Under the pieces are notes generated by a model. That model did not search any database and had not been told where the DNA came from. It worked only from the letters and a program-made list of their open reading frames with translations. A stretch of 32,072 bases of DNA from Reticulitermes lucifugus (Eukaryota > Arthropoda > Insecta > Blattodea > Rhinotermitidae): positions 1,499 through 33,570 of the forward strand of contig JAKCWW010006156.1 of NCBI GenBank assembly GCA_026260175.1, in the 5' to 3' direction. The stretch's first letter is position 1; each line of letters starts with the position of its first letter. Below are positions 29,761 to 32,072 of the stretch, piece after piece. A program made the position numbers and the translations under genes.

Positions 29761-31984
29761 TTTCGATGTTCAATTTGAGGTTCTCAATACAGTGGCTATA
29801 TAGATTACTCTCTTCTGGGATGTGTCAGTTTCTATCATATGACAGGCGTTATATAAATGAGGAAAATAACCTCTGCCCAAAGTTCTGAATTTTCTGGCTC
29901 GAAAAGTGTGTACGTGTATGGAATGGTCTTTCGTTCTTTTATCAAGTTAAACACATTAAGCATACTTCTAAGCTAACCTGCTACGTGCATTCCTACCCAT
30001 TTCTCAGTTATTAACATAATACCATAATGTCGCGATTTTAAACCCCTCCCACTTGCTGCAAACCCGTATCAACACATTACATATTCAGGCAGCAGGGTCT
30101 AGTAATAAGATTTTTTACGGAGCAACATTAACATATTACAGAAAGTCTTTGAGAAATGTAAGCTCCTGTTCAAGACGGACTGTTATACCAGGAATACTTT
30201 GTTCTGTGTACTAAAAATACAACGATATGCATGTTTTATGTGCCACCATTTGTCTTAAAACAGAGAACATCTAGAACTAGAGAGAATTTTTTGTTTGAGC
30301 TCGTTTGCTTAGAGGCACAACAGTAATGCACTCATATTTTACACTTCTTTAGTGGTCGGCCGTGGGATAAACTAACCAACTGCCTAATCCTTTCGACAAC
30401 TATAATCAATACACGTAACCCCACGGTTGACACACAAAGACAGTTAACAACTATCATCATTTATGCTAATATTTATTCATTTCAAGGATCATAACATTTA
30501 GTGCGTTGCCAACTCATTCTATAACACACTATGTCTGTGTCTGTCCGTTGAATTCTGCTTCTGTCTGCCCGAAACTTAGTAAGATATCAGATTGGGTTTA
30601 ATGCCTGAAGAAATCAATTTCCGCAACTATTTATCTGCTAACCACATGTACATAATGTAACGCACAAAGTAGTACATTTGATACTTACAGGATATGTTAC
30701 AGTGTGATGCTACGTCATTTATTTTTTAGAAACGAAATATGAAAGCAATAAGAATCATTAAGCATTGCTGATTCGTGTCGTATATCCTTTAGGTAGGTCA
30801 ATATTTCTGTTTATTGGTTACACTCTTTGAAGTACATAACAGAGGATTTAAACTATAAATCCAATGTAGGCTACGCACAGTTACGGTTATTAAGAGTTTA
30901 CTAAAGACAAGCCATATGCTAAGAAATATGAAGTATTATCCGAGAACAATTTTTGTAAAAAAAACACCGGGCAGAGGACAGAGGATGGTTACTTTAAATA
31001 CTCTTACCATGTAAGATAATACACTGTCACTCAAATTCTCTTTAGTACCAGTCTTATTAATTGCATCGCTGCATGACTTGTAGGTCAAAGCAGGTCACAC
31101 ACGAGCAGCTGACAATACATTTCTTGTTACTATCATTTCGAATTCTTACAGCCGATTTCCAATTTTAAAAAACTGCACAAGATGAATAAAACGGAAAGAA
31201 AGTCTATTATATCAACTGAAATATATGAAATAAACAGTGAACAGAAAGGGAGATGACATAAAACCAAAATTTATATTTATATACGTGGAATAAACACTAA
31301 AATAGTGTACGTTTCGTGACAAAATTACGTAAAGTATAGGTTCTGGATTTTGCGCCACTGATTTCGCAAACGGTCCCTCTATAAAACACTAAAAATAGAG
31401 ATATGTAAAACTAATTTCACCACGTGGGTGCAAAATGTGGTCTTTTCGAGTGATAAAAGAACACGCCGTAATGCATTCAAACAAAAATTTCGGAGAAGGA
31501 ACTTAATCGATAGAGATAGGGTGAAAAAAAACAAATATGATATTAGATAACTGGAACTTGGTAGCTGACCCAAGTTACTTAGTTTTTATGGTAGTTATCT
31601 CTAGGACACAACAATGAACAATATTTACAGGATGGGGAACACCAAGAATGGACAGAGAATTTTGGTGGGGAAACATTTCGTTAAACGTAGGAGATGATAT
31701 TCTCACGACACTAAGACGATTTCTGTCTTATGAAATGTGACGCCGTGCAGGGTGGCACACATTTTCCGTTTCGGAGAAACCGCATCAGGATCTTCCAAAA
31801 TATTAAATTATGCAAGATTACACGACGTGAAACGTAAAATGTAACTAATATTATCCTGAAATTCGAGCGCGGAGGATCTGTCCGAATTCGTCCTTAGTAA
31901 CTGTAGCATGTGTTTCGCTGAAACCTACACGCCTTCGGACGCAGTAAGTCATTTAAACAATCTGCACTTCAGTGCCTGAAACCG
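29761..31984. other. Unannotated spacer
   Basis: No supported gene. The open frame at 31379-31573 on minus has no known motif. On minus around 31796-31770 there is CCTGATGCGG ... CCGAAACGG, resembling the hammerhead-like core but without pairing flanks (see rejected items). Confidence 0.45.
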
Positions 31985-32014
31985 CACTCAGCAATCCTGT
32001 ATACTACATACACA

Positions 32015-32072
<58 letters not shown>
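31985..32072. repeat. (CA)n microsatellite, runs off the window edge
   Basis: Almost pure CA dinucleotides with occasional TA interruptions from about 32009 to the end. It may be a sequence-assembly break point. Confidence 0.95.

Noticed and set aside
31765-31800. Possible further hammerhead on minus (CCTGATGCGG ... CCGAAACGG)
   Set aside because: The A after CUGAUG is C, there is no UH at the right distance, and the flanks are not complementary.

Overview
The window looks like intergenic or intronic DNA of an insect, most likely a cockroach or termite (Blattodea). It is AT-rich, has no rRNA, true tRNA, operon or CRISPR array, and I could not support a single intact host protein gene. What can be recognised is a dense set of degraded transposable elements: tRNA-derived SINEs, non-LTR retrotransposon (LINE) fragments whose decayed reverse-transcriptase reading frames resemble those abundant in cockroach and termite genomes, and two pogo/Tigger-type DNA transposons. 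The organism call rests on these repeat families and is an inference.

Layout. Positions 1-66 hold the tRNA-like head of a SINE cut by the window edge. A LINE 3' fragment lies at 1420-2235 (minus strand). Next come a perfect 16-bp hairpin (3058-3093), a SINE ending in a CA/CG microsatellite (4241-4470), a ~38-bp-arm hairpin (4896-4978) and a very large fold-back of about 660 bp with an almost absent loop (5676-6336). A purine-rich tract runs from 6736 to 7125. Three copies of a second SINE family lie at 8195-8440, 8520-8760 and 15379-15655. A complete but inactivated pogo/Tigger element with terminal inverted repeats and TA target duplication spans 12009-14482; its transposase relic ends in a PHD-like zinc finger. 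A second LINE 3' fragment is at 16925-17620.

The right half holds a second, internally deleted pogo-like element (21201-22552) with the same kind of zinc-finger tail, a third LINE tail (23866-24110), the best preserved SINE (24250-24510, plus strand), and the longest LINE piece, with a recognisable reverse transcriptase (24535-25980, minus strand). All four LINE pieces are on the minus strand.

The most interesting signal is at 27387-29344. Three short sequences there fit a hammerhead self-cleaving ribozyme layout: a CUGANGA-like box, stem II, GAAA, a two-base-pair stem III, then a UH cleavage dinucleotide. Each has a different stem I sequence, and both sides of each stem still pair, apart from one mismatch at the first position in one copy. 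Two of the three sit in the arms of a ~550-bp inverted-repeat element (28796-29344). Hammerheads with a very short stem III are known from Penelope-like retroelements, so this is probably a relic or non-autonomous derivative of such an element. A four-copy 41-bp satellite follows at 29594-29760, and the window ends in a CA microsatellite.
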